From an uncultured Caulobacteraceae bacterium (GTDB taxonomy: Bacteria > Pseudomonadota > Alphaproteobacteria > Caulobacterales > Caulobacteraceae): a DNA stretch of 64,000 nt. Made by a program: the position numbers and the translations under genes. The notes below the pieces were generated by a model. The model made no database searches. It saw only the letters and a program-made list of their open reading frames with translations, and was not told where the DNA came from. Within the stretch, counting starts at the first letter, position 1, and the number at the start of each line of letters is the position of its first letter. The stretch spans positions 372,001-436,000 of the forward strand of contig CAKZPF010000004.1 of assembly GCA_937138625.1 (NCBI GenBank). Direction: 5' to 3'. Below are positions 25,641-35,376 of this stretch, piece by piece.

Positions 25641-25663
25641 CCCCACCAAAGACATTGAGATCG

Positions 25664-26158
25664 ATGAACAAAGCCCAATTCCGCAAACAGATTCTGGAAC
25701 AGCGCAAAGCTCTGGCCCTTTCTCATCCCCAAGCCGCCACACGCGCCGCCAGCTTTTTGCCCGAAGAGGTCCTGGTCCCCTCTGGGATTGTGGGGGCCTG
25801 TATCCCCATGGGCTCAGAAATCGACCCTGGCCCCACGCTCGCTCATTTCGAAAAAAAGTTGTGGCAGGTGGCCATGCCCCACCCCGACCACAAAACACCT
25901 GTGTTTATGGATGATGGCGGCCAAGAGGTCGTGCCCGATTTGGTTCTTGCCCCCCTTTTGGGTTATGACGACACCGGCACCCGCCTGGGGCGTGGCGGCG
26001 GCTGGTATGACCGGGCCATTCGCGCCGCCCGGGATCACAAACACTGCCCGATGATTGGTCTGGCCTTTGCGGGGCAAAAGCTGGATCGTATTCCTCGGGA
26101 AGATCACGATGTGCCCCTGGATGGGTTGCTGACAGAAACGGGCTTTCGCTGGTTCTAA
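25664..26158 (+). CDS. fau: 5-formyltetrahydrofolate cyclo-ligase
   Basis: Converts 5-formyl-THF to 5,10-methenyl-THF with ATP. 164 residues, short for the family (usually 180-200): the N-terminal basic helix (KAQFRKQILEQRKAL) and the signature GTRLGRGGGWYDRAI are kept, but the middle is compact. Start at 25664 (MNKAQFRK) fits the family; the ribosome site is weak. Together with zapA it brackets the 6S RNA. Confidence 0.88.
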   Translation: MNKAQFRKQILEQRKALALSHPQAATRAASFLPEEVLVPSGIVGACIPMGSEIDPGPTLAHFEKKLWQVAMPHPDHKTPVFMDDGGQEVVPDLVLAPLLGYDDTGTRLGRGGGWYDRAIRAARDHKHCPMIGLAFAGQKLDRIPREDHDVPLDGLLTETGFRWF

Positions 26159-26192
26159 CGTCCAGTCTACGATGACCTAAAAAGAGGCACGA

Positions 26193-27014
26193 ATGCGACT
26201 TTTGTATTTTGGCGATATTGTGGGCAAGGCGGGCCGCCGTGTGGTCGAAGACCATGTGGCCGACCTGAAACGCGAGCTGAAAATCGATTTTTGTATCATC
26301 AACGCTGAAAACGCTGCCGGTGGTTTTGGTATTACCGAAGCCATTGCCAATGCCTTGTTCTTGGCCGGGGCCGATTGTTTGACACTGGGCAACCACTCGT
26401 GGGACCAAAAAGAGGCCCTGACCTTTATTGAGCGCGAGCCCCGAATGCTGCGCCCCCTGAACTACCCCCAAGCCGCCGAGGCCCCCGGCAAAGGCGCCAA
26501 CCTTTATACCCTGCCCGATGGGCGGCGGGTGTTGGTGGTCTTGGTGCTGGGGCAGTTGTTTATGGAAAACCTGGACTGCCCCTTTGCCGCGGTGAACAGC
26601 ACCCTTGAAGCCTGTCCGCTGGCCGATGTTGCCGATGCCGTGGTTGTGGATATTCATGCCGAGGCCAATTCAGAAAAAATGGCCATGGGGCATTATTGCG
26701 ATGGCCGGGCGTCGCTGGTTGTGGGCTCGCATACCCACATCCCCACAGCGGATGCGCAAATCCTGCCCAACGGCACAGCCTATCAAACTGATGCCGGAGC
26801 CTGCGCGGATTATAACAGTGTGATCGGCATGGAGGTCGACGAACCCGTCAATCGCTTTGTCAGCAAAATTCGCGGCCAACGCCTGCGCCCCGCCGAGGGT
26901 CCGGGCACCTTGTGTGGCGTCTTCGTGGAAACCGATGACAAAACGGGCCTGGCGACGCGCGTCGAGCCTGTCCGTGTTGGGGGGCGCTTGAAAGAGACCA
27001 CGCCCTCTGTATAA
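26193..27014 (+). CDS. ymdB: YmdB-family metallophosphoesterase (TIGR00282)
   Basis: 273 residues with the full two-metal phosphoesterase set: [37 protein letters not shown] and [10 protein letters not shown]. Bacillus YmdB has 2',3'-cAMP phosphodiesterase activity and affects RNA and biofilm behaviour; the role in proteobacteria is unknown. AGAGG precedes the start. Confidence 0.9.
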   Translation: MRLLYFGDIVGKAGRRVVEDHVADLKRELKIDFCIINAENAAGGFGITEAIANALFLAGADCLTLGNHSWDQKEALTFIEREPRMLRPLNYPQAAEAPGKGANLYTLPDGRRVLVVLVLGQLFMENLDCPFAAVNSTLEACPLADVADAVVVDIHAEANSEKMAMGHYCDGRASLVVGSHTHIPTADAQILPNGTAYQTDAGACADYNSVIGMEVDEPVNRFVSKIRGQRLRPAEGPGTLCGVFVETDDKTGLATRVEPVRVGGRLKETTPSV

Positions 27015-27045
27015 AAGCAGGCATCATCATTTCACTGAGGACACC

Positions 27046-27822
27046 ATGGCCGGCCATAGTAAATTTAAAAACATCATGCACCGCAAAGGGGCGCAGGACA
27101 AAAAGCGCTCGAAACTGTTTTCCAAACTGGCGCGCGACATCACTGTGGCCGCCAAATCCGGCATGCCCGACCCCGATATGAACCCACGCCTGCGGCTGGC
27201 CGTGAACAACGCCAAAGCCCAAAGCATGCCCAAGGACAACATCGACCGGGCCATCAAAAAAGCCTCGTCAGGCGAGGACGATAACCTCGAAGATGTGCGC
27301 TATGAAGGGTTTGGACCCGAGGGCATCGGCATCATCGTCGAGGCCCTGACCGACAACCGCAACCGCACAGCAGGCGCTGTGCGCTCGATCTTTTCCAAAA
27401 ACGGCGGCAATCTGGGCGAGACCGGTTCGGTCAGTTTTATGTTCGATAACCTGGGACAGATCATTTATGACGCCGACGTCGCGTCCGAAGACGATATGTT
27501 CGAGGCCGCCATCGAAGCCGGCGCCCAAGACGTCGAGCCCAATGACATCGACACCGACGATGACGGCAACGAGATCAAGCGCCACATCATCTGGACAGCG
27601 CGGGAAGATCTGCAAATGGTCATCGACGGGCTGAGTGAAAAATTCGGCGATCCCCTCTCCACCAACATCGTCTGGAAACCGCAAAACACCATCACCGTCA
27701 CGGGCGATAAGGTCTCGACCTTGATCAAGCTGATGGACGCCCTTGAAGACGACGATGATGTGCAGGCCATCTATGCCAATTGTGACATCCCCGACGAAGA
27801 GCTAGCGAAGCTGGATATCTAA
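27046..27822 (+). CDS. yebC: YebC/PmpR-family translation or DNA-binding factor
   Basis: 258 residues, starting with [20 protein letters not shown], the family signature, and [14 protein letters not shown] in the middle. YebC proteins were long annotated as transcription regulators and more recently as ribosome factors easing Pro-containing stalls. It immediately precedes ruvCAB, as in most bacteria. Confidence 0.93.
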   Translation: MAGHSKFKNIMHRKGAQDKKRSKLFSKLARDITVAAKSGMPDPDMNPRLRLAVNNAKAQSMPKDNIDRAIKKASSGEDDNLEDVRYEGFGPEGIGIIVEALTDNRNRTAGAVRSIFSKNGGNLGETGSVSFMFDNLGQIIYDADVASEDDMFEAAIEAGAQDVEPNDIDTDDDGNEIKRHIIWTAREDLQMVIDGLSEKFGDPLSTNIVWKPQNTITVTGDKVSTLIKLMDALEDDDDVQAIYANCDIPDEELAKLDI

Positions 27823-27893
27823 TCCAAGCTGACCACAATTCACTTGAACAAAAGAAGAACATGATTTATGGTGCCAAGACATCAGGGGGCATC

Positions 27894-28448
27894 ATGAACA
27901 GCGTTCGTATTTTGGGGATTGATCCCGGCTTACGCCACACCGGCTGGGGCGTGATCGTCGCCGAGGGCAGTCGCCTGCGCGCCGTTGGCCAGGGCACAAT
28001 TTCCCCGGACACCAAGCTTCCTCTATCTGAACGCCTGTTGTGTTTGCACCAAGGCCTAGGCGAGGTCATCCAAGCCTATCAGCCCGAAGAAGCCGCCATC
28101 GAAGAGACCTTTGCCACCCAAAATGGGGCCTCCACCCTCAAGCTGGGACACGCGCGGGCGGCGGGTATGTTGGCCGCAGCGGCGGCCGAGTTGCCCGTGT
28201 CAGAATATGCGCCACGACTGGTGAAAAAAGCGGTGGTGGGCACTGGGTCTGCTGATAAAACTCAAATTGCGGCCATGGTGCGCCAGCTGTTGCCCAGCCT
28301 GCCCAAAACCATCAGTGCCGATGCCGCCGATGCCTTGGCGGTGGCCATCACCCACGCCCACCATCGCACGCTTATGGCGCACGCGCTGCCGTCATATCGC
28401 GCGCCCCATTGCCAATCCTGGCAAAGTCTGGCCAAAGTGAAACCATGA
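27894..28448 (+). CDS. ruvC: Holliday junction resolvase RuvC
   Basis: Cuts Holliday junctions guided by RuvAB. 184 residues; first catalytic Asp10 in RILGIDPGLRHTGWG, Glu in AAIEETF, and C-terminal DAADALAVAITHAHH. Start at 27894 matches the family; an upstream ATG at 27861 with a purine-rich stretch is possible. ruvA starts inside its stop codon (ATGA). Confidence 0.94.
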   Translation: MNSVRILGIDPGLRHTGWGVIVAEGSRLRAVGQGTISPDTKLPLSERLLCLHQGLGEVIQAYQPEEAAIEETFATQNGASTLKLGHARAAGMLAAAAAELPVSEYAPRLVKKAVVGTGSADKTQIAAMVRQLLPSLPKTISADAADALAVAITHAHHRTLMAHALPSYRAPHCQSWQSLAKVKP

Positions 28449-29041
28449 TCGGACGGTTACGCGGCGAAATCTTAGAGGTCGAAGACGGCCACACCCTGAT
28501 CGAGGTTCAGGGCGTGGGCTATGTGGTGCAGTGTGGAGCGCGTACGCTGGCGCGCTTGCAACCGGGTCAAGAAACCATTTTGCACATCGAAAGTCTGACA
28601 CGCGAAGATGGCACGCGCCTGATCGGTTTCTTGGATCGGGGCGAGCGGCAGACCTTCACCACCCTGATCAATGTCCAGGGCGTTGGCCCCAAGGCGGCCT
28701 TGGCGATCTTGGATGTCCTCAGCCCGCAAGACCTGATGAAGGCCATTGCCTTTGATGACAAAGCCGCCATCGCCCGCGCCAATGGCGTCGGCCCCAAGCT
28801 GGCAGCCCGTTTGATCACCGAGCTGAAAGACAAACCCCTGGCTGGAACCGACACCAGTGCGGCAGGCTTTGCGCCCACTGTTGTCAGCGCGACGGTCAGT
28901 GAGGCCGTGGCCGCCCTTGTCTCGTTGGGCCTGAACGATGCCTTGGCGCGACGGGGCGTCGACCAAGCCCTGAAAACCCATGGGGACGCGGCGCCCGTGC
29001 AAGACCTGATCAAAACCGCCCTGAAACAGGTGAAGGCCTAA
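28445..29041 (+). CDS. ruvA: Holliday junction branch migration subunit RuvA
   Basis: Tetramer that holds the junction. 198 residues; the N-terminal OB-fold IGRLRGEILEVEDGHTLIEV, two helix-hairpin-helix motifs (NVQGVGPKAALAIL and ANGVGPKLAARLITELKD) and the C-terminal RuvB-contacting domain (VAALVSLGLNDALA). Start at 28445 by ATGA overlap with ruvC. Confidence 0.95.
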   Translation: MIGRLRGEILEVEDGHTLIEVQGVGYVVQCGARTLARLQPGQETILHIESLTREDGTRLIGFLDRGERQTFTTLINVQGVGPKAALAILDVLSPQDLMKAIAFDDKAAIARANGVGPKLAARLITELKDKPLAGTDTSAAGFAPTVVSATVSEAVAALVSLGLNDALARRGVDQALKTHGDAAPVQDLIKTALKQVKA

Positions 29042-29044
29042 GTC

Positions 29045-30082
29045 ATGCAACCCCCCAATCGCCTGATGGATGCCCAACCGGAAAACCCCGCCGAAGGCCA
29101 CGACCGCGCCCTGCGTCCCTTGTGTTTTGACGACTTCATTGGCCAGCAAAGCGTCAAAGACAATTTGGGCGTGTTTGTTGCTGGTGCCCGCCGCCGCCAA
29201 GAGGCTTTGGATCATGTGTTGCTCTCTGGCCCGCCGGGTTTGGGCAAGACCACCTTGGCGCAAATCTTGGCCCGCGAACTGGGGGTGGGCTTCCGCTCGA
29301 CATCGGGCCCGGTGCTGGCCAAAGCCGCCGACCTTGCGGCCATACTGACCGCCCTTGAGCCCAATGATGTCTTGTTCATCGATGAAATTCACCGCCTGCC
29401 CATCACCGTCGAGGAAGCGCTGTATCCGGCCATGGAGGACTACGCCCTTGATATCATGATCGGCGAGGGGCCATCGGCCCGCACCGTGCGCATCGAGCTG
29501 CCGCCCTTTACTTTGGTTGGGGCAACCACGCGGGCGGGGTTGTTGTCTAATCCTTTGCGGGATCGCTTTGGCGCCCCCATTCGCCTGGAATTTTATGATC
29601 ATGATGATCTGAAAACCATTGTCGTGCGCAATGCCCGCAAACTGGGCCTGGGTCTGGATGATGATGCTGCCCTGGAAATCGCCCGCCGCGCCCGGGGCAC
29701 CCCCCGCATCGCCGGGCGTCTTTTACGCCGGGTGCGAGACTTTGCCGCCGCCACCGACCGCGATGATGTGGACCAAAAGCTGGCGGCCATGGCGCTCGAT
29801 CGGCTGGAAGTCGACCGCGCTGGCCTCGATGCCCTCGATCGCCGGTATTTGCAGGCCTTGATTGAAACCAACTCTGGCGGTCCCGTGGGTGTCGAAACCT
29901 TGGCCGCCGTCATTGCCGAAACCCGAGATGCCGTTGAGGATGTCATCGAGCCCTTTTTGATTCAGCAGGGCTTTATCCAACGCACGCCACGCGGGCGGGC
30001 GGCACTCGCCAAGGCTTGGACCCATATGGGTCTTGCGGCCCCGACACCGGCGGATACACCGGGGCTGTTTGAAGGCCCTTGA
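29045..30082 (+). CDS. ruvB: Holliday junction DNA helicase RuvB
   Basis: AAA+ motor, 345 residues: Walker [13 protein letters not shown], Walker [11 protein letters not shown], sensor/arginine finger region [18 protein letters not shown], and a winged-helix end ([15 protein letters not shown]). ATG three bases after the ruvA stop. Confidence 0.96.
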   Translation: MQPPNRLMDAQPENPAEGHDRALRPLCFDDFIGQQSVKDNLGVFVAGARRRQEALDHVLLSGPPGLGKTTLAQILARELGVGFRSTSGPVLAKAADLAAILTALEPNDVLFIDEIHRLPITVEEALYPAMEDYALDIMIGEGPSARTVRIELPPFTLVGATTRAGLLSNPLRDRFGAPIRLEFYDHDDLKTIVVRNARKLGLGLDDDAALEIARRARGTPRIAGRLLRRVRDFAAATDRDDVDQKLAAMALDRLEVDRAGLDALDRRYLQALIETNSGGPVGVETLAAVIAETRDAVEDVIEPFLIQQGFIQRTPRGRAALAKAWTHMGLAAPTPADTPGLFEGP

Positions 30083-30161
30083 CCTCCCCTTCATTCCCTC
30101 TTCTGTGGATGGTTGCATTCTCGGTTTGACGCTGATGTGACGCCGTGGCTATGTGCGGGCC

Positions 30162-30572
30162 ATGAGCACGCATCATCTGCCTATCCGCATTTACTACGAA
30201 GACACTGACTTTTCCGGTCTGGTCTATCATGCCAGTTATCTGCGGTTTTTTGAACGCGGCCGCACCGAGCTGTTGCGCGACGCCGGCCTGCACCACAAAG
30301 CTTTGATGGAAGCCCCCGACCCCCGCGTCTTTGCGGTCCATAAAATGGAGATCACCTTCCATCAGCCCGCGCGTATGGATGATCTGCTGACGGTGGAAAC
30401 CCGATTGACGGCCCTTAAGGGCGCGCGGCTGGTGATGACCCAACGTCTATTGCGAGACCAAGACATTATGGTCAGCGCCACCGTCCATGTGGCGGTGATG
30501 GATACCGCCGGGCGGCCAAAACGTCTCGACGGTGACCTATTCGCCACATTGCATGACAGACTTTCGCCATGA
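30162..30572 (+). CDS. ybgC: Tol-Pal associated acyl-CoA thioesterase YbgC
   Basis: 136-residue hot-dog fold thioesterase; catalytic Asp in IYYEDTDFSGLVYHASYL, then RFFERGRTELLRDAG. First gene of the tol-pal cluster. ATG at 30162 chosen; a GTG nine bases earlier also fits. Confidence 0.92.
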   Translation: MSTHHLPIRIYYEDTDFSGLVYHASYLRFFERGRTELLRDAGLHHKALMEAPDPRVFAVHKMEITFHQPARMDDLLTVETRLTALKGARLVMTQRLLRDQDIMVSATVHVAVMDTAGRPKRLDGDLFATLHDRLSP

Positions 30573-30607
30573 TTAGTATCTAAGAGCTGTGAACCGGAGA
30601 CCCGCTT

Positions 30608-31288
30608 ATGGATGCCGCCCAAGATCTGACCTTGTTGACCCTTTTCCTGCGCGCCACCATTGTGGTGAAGCTGGTAATGCTGATGTTGCTTGCGGCGTCG
30701 GTGTGGTCCTGGGCCATCATCATTGACCGCCTTCTGGTGTTACGGAAAAACCAAGACCTGTCGGATCGCTTCGAAGCTGAAGTTTGGTCCGGCAAGCCCT
30801 TTGACGAAATCTACGAAGACCTGGGCACCGAGCGGCCATCGTTTTCGCTGGCCCGTCTGTTTACCGCGGCCATGCGGGAAATCCGCGTGATGCGCGACAA
30901 GGGCGCTATGACCGAGGTCGCCGCTCGATCCCTGAAAGAACGCATCGATCGTGTGATGGAGGCCACCAGCACCCGCGAAATCAGCCGCCTTGAGCGCGGT
31001 CTTGGGGTCTTGGCCATCATCGCCACGGCCTCGCCGTTTATTGGGCTGTTTGGTACGGTGTGGGGGATTATGCACGCCTTTGAAAGCATTGCCGCCGCCC
31101 GCGACACATCGCTGGCGGTTGTGGCCCCTGGGATTGCCGAGGCCTTGTTCGCCACCGCCATGGGTCTTTTTGCCGCCATTCCCGCCTATATGTTTTACAA
31201 TGGCTTCACCACGCGCATTGGCCGATTTTCCGATCGCATGCAGGCCTTTTGCGACGAGTTTTATGCCTTCCTGAGCCGGAGAATGTGA
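30608..31288 (+). CDS. tolQ: Tol-Pal proton channel protein TolQ
   Basis: Inner-membrane motor subunit of the ExbB/MotA family, 226 residues: three membrane helices at about 15-38, 130-155 and 165-190. The second helix region reads LAIIATASPFIGLFGTVWGI and the third VAPGIAEALFATAMGLFAAIPA in the usual order. GGAGA precedes the start. Its stop overlaps the tolR start (TGATG). Confidence 0.95.
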   Translation: MDAAQDLTLLTLFLRATIVVKLVMLMLLAASVWSWAIIIDRLLVLRKNQDLSDRFEAEVWSGKPFDEIYEDLGTERPSFSLARLFTAAMREIRVMRDKGAMTEVAARSLKERIDRVMEATSTREISRLERGLGVLAIIATASPFIGLFGTVWGIMHAFESIAAARDTSLAVVAPGIAEALFATAMGLFAAIPAYMFYNGFTTRIGRFSDRMQAFCDEFYAFLSRRM

Positions 31289-31701
31289 TGCCCCGCAGCC
31301 GTCGCAAACCCCGCCGCAAGCCCCTGAGCGAAATCAACGTCACCCCCATAGTGGATGTGATGCTGGTGTTGTTGATTGTGTTTATGGTGGCAGCCCCCTT
31401 GATGGTGGTGGGCATTCCCGTTGATCTGCCCAAAACCGGTGCCGCCCCTATGCGGGAAGAGGTCGAACCCCTGACCATCAGCATCCGTGCTGATGGCCAG
31501 ACCTATTTGCAAGACGAAGACATTGCGCTTTCGGATTTGATCACCCGCATGAGTGCCATATTAGGGGAAAACCGCGAGGCGCGGGTGTATGTTCGCGCCG
31601 ATGGGCATGCGGATTACGCCCTGGTGGCTGACGTGATGGCCCGCCTGCAACAAGCGGGCTTTCGTCACATTGGCTTGGTGACCGAGCCTTTGGAGTCCTA
31701 G
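31288..31701 (+). CDS. tolR: Tol-Pal protein TolR
   Basis: 137 residues. The single membrane helix carries the proton-handling Asp in INVTPIVDVMLVLLIVFMV; the rest is a periplasmic dimer domain with VDLPKT and VYVRADGHADYALVADVM. Stop-start overlap with tolQ implies coupled synthesis. Confidence 0.95.
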   Translation: MPRSRRKPRRKPLSEINVTPIVDVMLVLLIVFMVAAPLMVVGIPVDLPKTGAAPMREEVEPLTISIRADGQTYLQDEDIALSDLITRMSAILGENREARVYVRADGHADYALVADVMARLQQAGFRHIGLVTEPLES

Positions 31702-31704
31702 CCC

Positions 31705-32469
31705 ATGCGCACGGCGGCCTTGGGCACATCTGTGGGGTTGCACGCGGGCGCCTTTGCCCTGACCCTGTTGACCTGGCCGTTTTTGCACAAACCCATCGAG
31801 CCCCGACCCGAGCCCGTGGCCGTTGAGCTGATCGGCCCTGTCAGCAGCACCTTGCCAAGCGCCGACACGGAACCCGAGCCCACCGAAGCCCTGCCAGAGA
31901 CCACAGCCGCGCTTGCGGACCTGCCCGAGGTCGCTGACATTGATACACAGCTGCCGGATGTGGCCGATGAGCCCAAAGTGACGGAAGACCCTTTGCCAAC
32001 CGAAGTCGAAGCCCAGCTGAAACCCTTACCCAAAACCGCCGAGACTGTGGAGGCCAAAAACCTGCCGCAACCACAAGACAAACCCAGCAGTGGTTTCGAT
32101 CTTGACCAGATCGCCTCGGCCATCGGTCAAGAGACATCGCCCCACCCGCGCGGGCCCATCGGCTCAACGCTGAGTGCCACCGAGATTGACGCCTTGCGCG
32201 CCAAAATGCAGCGCTGTTGGAACCCGGATTGTGGGGCGGCCAAGGCCGAAACGTTCGAAGTGCAGGTGCGTGTTTACCTGAACCGGGATGGCAGTTTGCT
32301 GCGCCCGGCCGAGATCGTGGGCACACCGAAAACATCGGCCTGGCGGGCAGCGGCTGAGCGGGCCGTGCGCGCCGTAGACCGTTGTGCACCCTATGTGTTG
32401 CCTCAGAATGCCTATTCGAACTGGAAAGACATCATTATGCGTTTTGACCCGCAGGATGTCTGCACATAA
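31705..32469 (+). CDS. tolA: Tol-Pal protein TolA
   Basis: 254 residues: a short N-terminal membrane helix (about 5-25), a Pro/Glu-rich periplasmic spacer (about 30-135) instead of the long Ala/Lys helix of enterobacterial TolA, and a C-terminal TonB-like domain (MQRCWNPDCG ... VQVRVYLNRDGSL). It links the TolQR motor to Pal and TolB. Starts three bases after tolR. Confidence 0.88.
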   Translation: MRTAALGTSVGLHAGAFALTLLTWPFLHKPIEPRPEPVAVELIGPVSSTLPSADTEPEPTEALPETTAALADLPEVADIDTQLPDVADEPKVTEDPLPTEVEAQLKPLPKTAETVEAKNLPQPQDKPSSGFDLDQIASAIGQETSPHPRGPIGSTLSATEIDALRAKMQRCWNPDCGAAKAETFEVQVRVYLNRDGSLLRPAEIVGTPKTSAWRAAAERAVRAVDRCAPYVLPQNAYSNWKDIIMRFDPQDVCT

Positions 32470-32514
32470 ACTTGAACCCGAGACATTTGGGCCCCGGCCC
32501 GCTGAGAGGTCACC

Positions 32515-33840
32515 ATGATTGCTTTCGTCCACCGCGCTTTGGTTTCGATGCTGTGCGTTTGCGCCTTTGGTCTTGCGGCCCCCAAGGCCGCTTGGGCCGC
32601 GCTTGAGGTGGATATCACCCAAGGGGTGGTGCAACCCATGCCCCTGGCGGTGACCGATTTTGATGTGGGTGAAACCCCTGACCCCCAGCAAATCGGCAAA
32701 CAAATGGCCGAGGTCATCCGAGCAGATCTTGAACGATCGGGCCTGTTTCGCAGCCTGAACCCCGAAGCCTTTGTCGAGCAAAGTCCCAGTGTCGACGTGC
32801 AGCCCCGTTTTGTCGATTGGCGCGCCATCAAGGCCCAAGCCTTGATCAATGGCCGCGTGCAGATTTTGGATGACAACCGCATGCAAGTGGAATTCCGCTT
32901 GTGGGATGTTTATGCCGGCCAGCAAATGGTGGGCTTGCAATTCGCAGCCCGCACCGAAAGCTGGCGGCGCATCGCCCACAAAATTGCCGATGCGGTTTAT
33001 GAACGCATCACGGGCGAGAGCGGCTATTTCGACACGCGCATTGTCTTCATTGCCGAAAGTGGCGGACGGGCCAAGCGTGTAAAACGCCTGGCCATCATGG
33101 ACCAGGATGGCGCCAATCTGACCTATTTGACCGATGGCTCCTACACGGTTTTGACCCCGCGTTTTTCTCCTACGCAACAGCAGATCACCTATATGAGCTA
33201 TCGGGGCGGCGTGCCGCGCGTCTATTTGTTCGACATTGAAACCGGCCGCCAAGAAGCCATCCAAAGCGGCAGCCGCATGACCTTTGCGCCGCGTTTTGCG
33301 CCTGATGGCAAGGCCGTGGTCTACTCTCAGGAACAGGGCGGTGACAGCGATGTCTTTTTGATGGACCTGCGCAGCCACAAACGCGTGCAATTGACCAGGT
33401 CGCCGGCCATTGACACTTCGCCATCCTTTTCGCCCGATGGGAAGCGCATTGTCTTCAACTCTGACCGTGGCGGCTCGCCGCAACTCTATGTGATGAACAT
33501 CGACGGCAGCGGCGTGAAGCGGATCTCGTTTGGGTCTGGGTCCTATATGACCCCGGTGTGGTCCCCACGCGGAGACCTAATTGCCTTTACCAAACAGCGT
33601 GCCGGCAAGTTCCACATTGGGGTGATGCGGCCCGATGGCTCGGGCGAGCGGATCTTGACCACCAGCTATCTTGATGAAGGGCCCACCTGGGCCCCCAATG
33701 GGCGGGTTCTGATGTTTTTCCGGGAAAATCCTGGTGGGGACCCGTATCTGATGCAGGTGGACCTGACAGGCAAAAACCTGCAACGGGTCAAGGGCGTGGG
33801 GGCCGCCTCCGATCCTGCGTGGTCACCTTTGTTGAATTAA
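32515..33840 (+). CDS. tolB: Tol-Pal beta-propeller protein TolB
   Basis: 441 residues with signal peptide (cleavage near residue 25, KAAWA), an N-terminal alpha/beta domain and a C-terminal six-bladed propeller with the repeat signature [27 protein letters not shown] and WSPRGD. GAGAGG precedes the ATG. It shuttles between Pal and TolA in the periplasm. Confidence 0.95.
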   Translation: MIAFVHRALVSMLCVCAFGLAAPKAAWAALEVDITQGVVQPMPLAVTDFDVGETPDPQQIGKQMAEVIRADLERSGLFRSLNPEAFVEQSPSVDVQPRFVDWRAIKAQALINGRVQILDDNRMQVEFRLWDVYAGQQMVGLQFAARTESWRRIAHKIADAVYERITGESGYFDTRIVFIAESGGRAKRVKRLAIMDQDGANLTYLTDGSYTVLTPRFSPTQQQITYMSYRGGVPRVYLFDIETGRQEAIQSGSRMTFAPRFAPDGKAVVYSQEQGGDSDVFLMDLRSHKRVQLTRSPAIDTSPSFSPDGKRIVFNSDRGGSPQLYVMNIDGSGVKRISFGSGSYMTPVWSPRGDLIAFTKQRAGKFHIGVMRPDGSGERILTTSYLDEGPTWAPNGRVLMFFRENPGGDPYLMQVDLTGKNLQRVKGVGAASDPAWSPLLN

Positions 33841-33945
33841 GGGGATAACTGGAGGACTGAAGAGAAGTTCATCTTTTCGCCCCTGGCGCGAATCGGGGAT
33901 TTTGCGCTAAGACTAGTCAAGTAAATTCTTGGGAGACATCTGCAC

Positions 33946-34560
33946 ATGAGCCGTATGAAATCACTGTCTATGTGGGCCGGCATCGGTCTGTTGGCCTTCA
34001 CCCTCAGCGCCTGTGGTACCGGCCGCCGTGGCGAACCCGCCCCGCTGCCACCGCCGCCACCGCCACCTGAAATGAACGATGACTTCCTGCCGCCACCACC
34101 GCCGCCACCACCACCGGAGGAAGGCATTATGTTGCCGCCCGCCGAGGCCACAAATGATCCCTATGCCGACATGCAGGTCTTGCCTGGATCGATCGAGGAT
34201 TTTCATAACGCGGCCACGCCCATCGTTTTTTTTGACCTCGATAGCCACAGCGTCCGTGCCGACGCCGCCGAGACCCTGGCCCAGCAGGCGGCATGGCTGC
34301 TGCAATATCCCATGGTGGATGTGCGCATAGAGGGCAACTGCGACGAACGCGGCACCCGCGAGTATAACCTAGCGCTCGGGGCCAAGCGCGCCAATTCCGT
34401 CAAAGACTTTTTGGTAGCGCAAGGCGTGGAGCCCAACCGCATCAGCACCATTTCTTATGGCAAGGAGCGCCCCCTGGACCCCGGTTCCAACGAGGCCGCT
34501 TGGGCGCAAAACCGCAACGCCCAAACGGTGGTCATCGAGGGCGCAACCCAACCCCTGTAG
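33946..34560 (+). CDS. pal: Peptidoglycan-associated lipoprotein Pal
   Basis: 204 residues. Lipobox LSAC with Cys23; OmpA-like C-terminal domain with FFDLDSHSVRADA, IEGNCDERGTREYNLALG and ANSVKDFL binding diaminopimelate. Between them an unusually Pro-rich linker has runs of seven and nine Pro (residues about 36-65). EF-P should be needed for these runs. Terminal gene of the core tol-pal operon, followed by cpoB. Confidence 0.95.
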   Translation: MSRMKSLSMWAGIGLLAFTLSACGTGRRGEPAPLPPPPPPPEMNDDFLPPPPPPPPPEEGIMLPPAEATNDPYADMQVLPGSIEDFHNAATPIVFFDLDSHSVRADAAETLAQQAAWLLQYPMVDVRIEGNCDERGTREYNLALGAKRANSVKDFLVAQGVEPNRISTISYGKERPLDPGSNEAAWAQNRNAQTVVIEGATQPL

Positions 34561-34599
34561 TCCCCTGGCCATCACCAAAGCACAGCTTGCTCATTGTCC

Positions 34600-35376
34600 A
34601 TGACCGATCACTATATCCGCACCCGGCTGATCAAAAGCTCCCTGTTGGGTGGGCTTTTGTGTATCCTGCTATCAGGTTCGGCGTGGGCACAACAGACTGA
34701 TGTAGATCCTGCGATGCCGCCCGCCTTCAGTCTGCAAGTTCTGCAGCGCCTTGATCAGCTGGAAAGTCAGGTGATGCAGCAAACGGGACAAAACGAAGAA
34801 CTGCGTCATGAGCTTGAAAAGGCACGCGCAGCCATCACGCGCCTAGAAGCCGACCTAAAAGCCTTGGAAACGCGCTTCTATACCCTTGAGGCCACGCAGG
34901 CCGCCGCCCATGCAACAGAGTCGCCCACTCAGAACACCCAGCCCCCGCAAGCCCAACAAGCGCAAGGCGACACAGACCCTATACAAAACATCGAAAGCGT
35001 CAGCTTTGAAGAGGCCCGAGGCCTGCTGCTGGCTGGCGATTTTTCAGGAGCTGAGCAAGCCCTGCACACCTATGTCTACAGCCACCCAGAAGGCCCCCAC
35101 ACACCCGAAGCCCATTATTGGCTTGGAGAAATCGCTTATAATCAAGGCCGGTCACAAAATGCCGCCCAACACTATCTGATGGCGGTAAAACAAGCGCCCA
35201 AGGGTGTGCGCACTCCTGATGCCATGGCAAAACTGGCCGCCAGCTTGCGTGCCTTGGGCAAAACCACCGAGGCCTGCAGCACCCTGCGTGAGTTGAACAT
35301 GCGCTTTCCTCAGCCCGCGCGCTCGGTACAAAAGCGCGCAGAGGCGGAGTGGCAAAAAGCCGGCTGTGAGGCATGA
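34600..35376 (+). CDS. cpoB: Cell division coordinator CpoB (YbgF)
   Basis: 258 residues with a signal peptide (cleavage near SGSAWA), a coiled-coil trimerisation region (about 50-100), a Gln/Pro linker and C-terminal TPR repeats (FEEARGLLLAGDFSGAEQAL, then EAHYWLGEIAYNQG). In E. coli it coordinates Tol-Pal with peptidoglycan synthesis at constriction. ATG at 34600 chosen; TTG at 34594 is possible. tilS starts within its stop (ATGA). Confidence 0.9.
   Translation: MTDHYIRTRLIKSSLLGGLLCILLSGSAWAQQTDVDPAMPPAFSLQVLQRLDQLESQVMQQTGQNEELRHELEKARAAITRLEADLKALETRFYTLEATQAAAHATESPTQNTQPPQAQQAQGDTDPIQNIESVSFEEARGLLLAGDFSGAEQALHTYVYSHPEGPHTPEAHYWLGEIAYNQGRSQNAAQHYLMAVKQAPKGVRTPDAMAKLAASLRALGKTTEACSTLRELNMRFPQPARSVQKRAEAEWQKAGCEA

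Noticed and set aside
28472-29602. 376-codon minus-strand ORF
   Set aside because: Antisense to ruvA and ruvB.
32164-33483. 439-codon minus-strand ORF
   Set aside because: Antisense to tolA and tolB, whose products are unmistakable.
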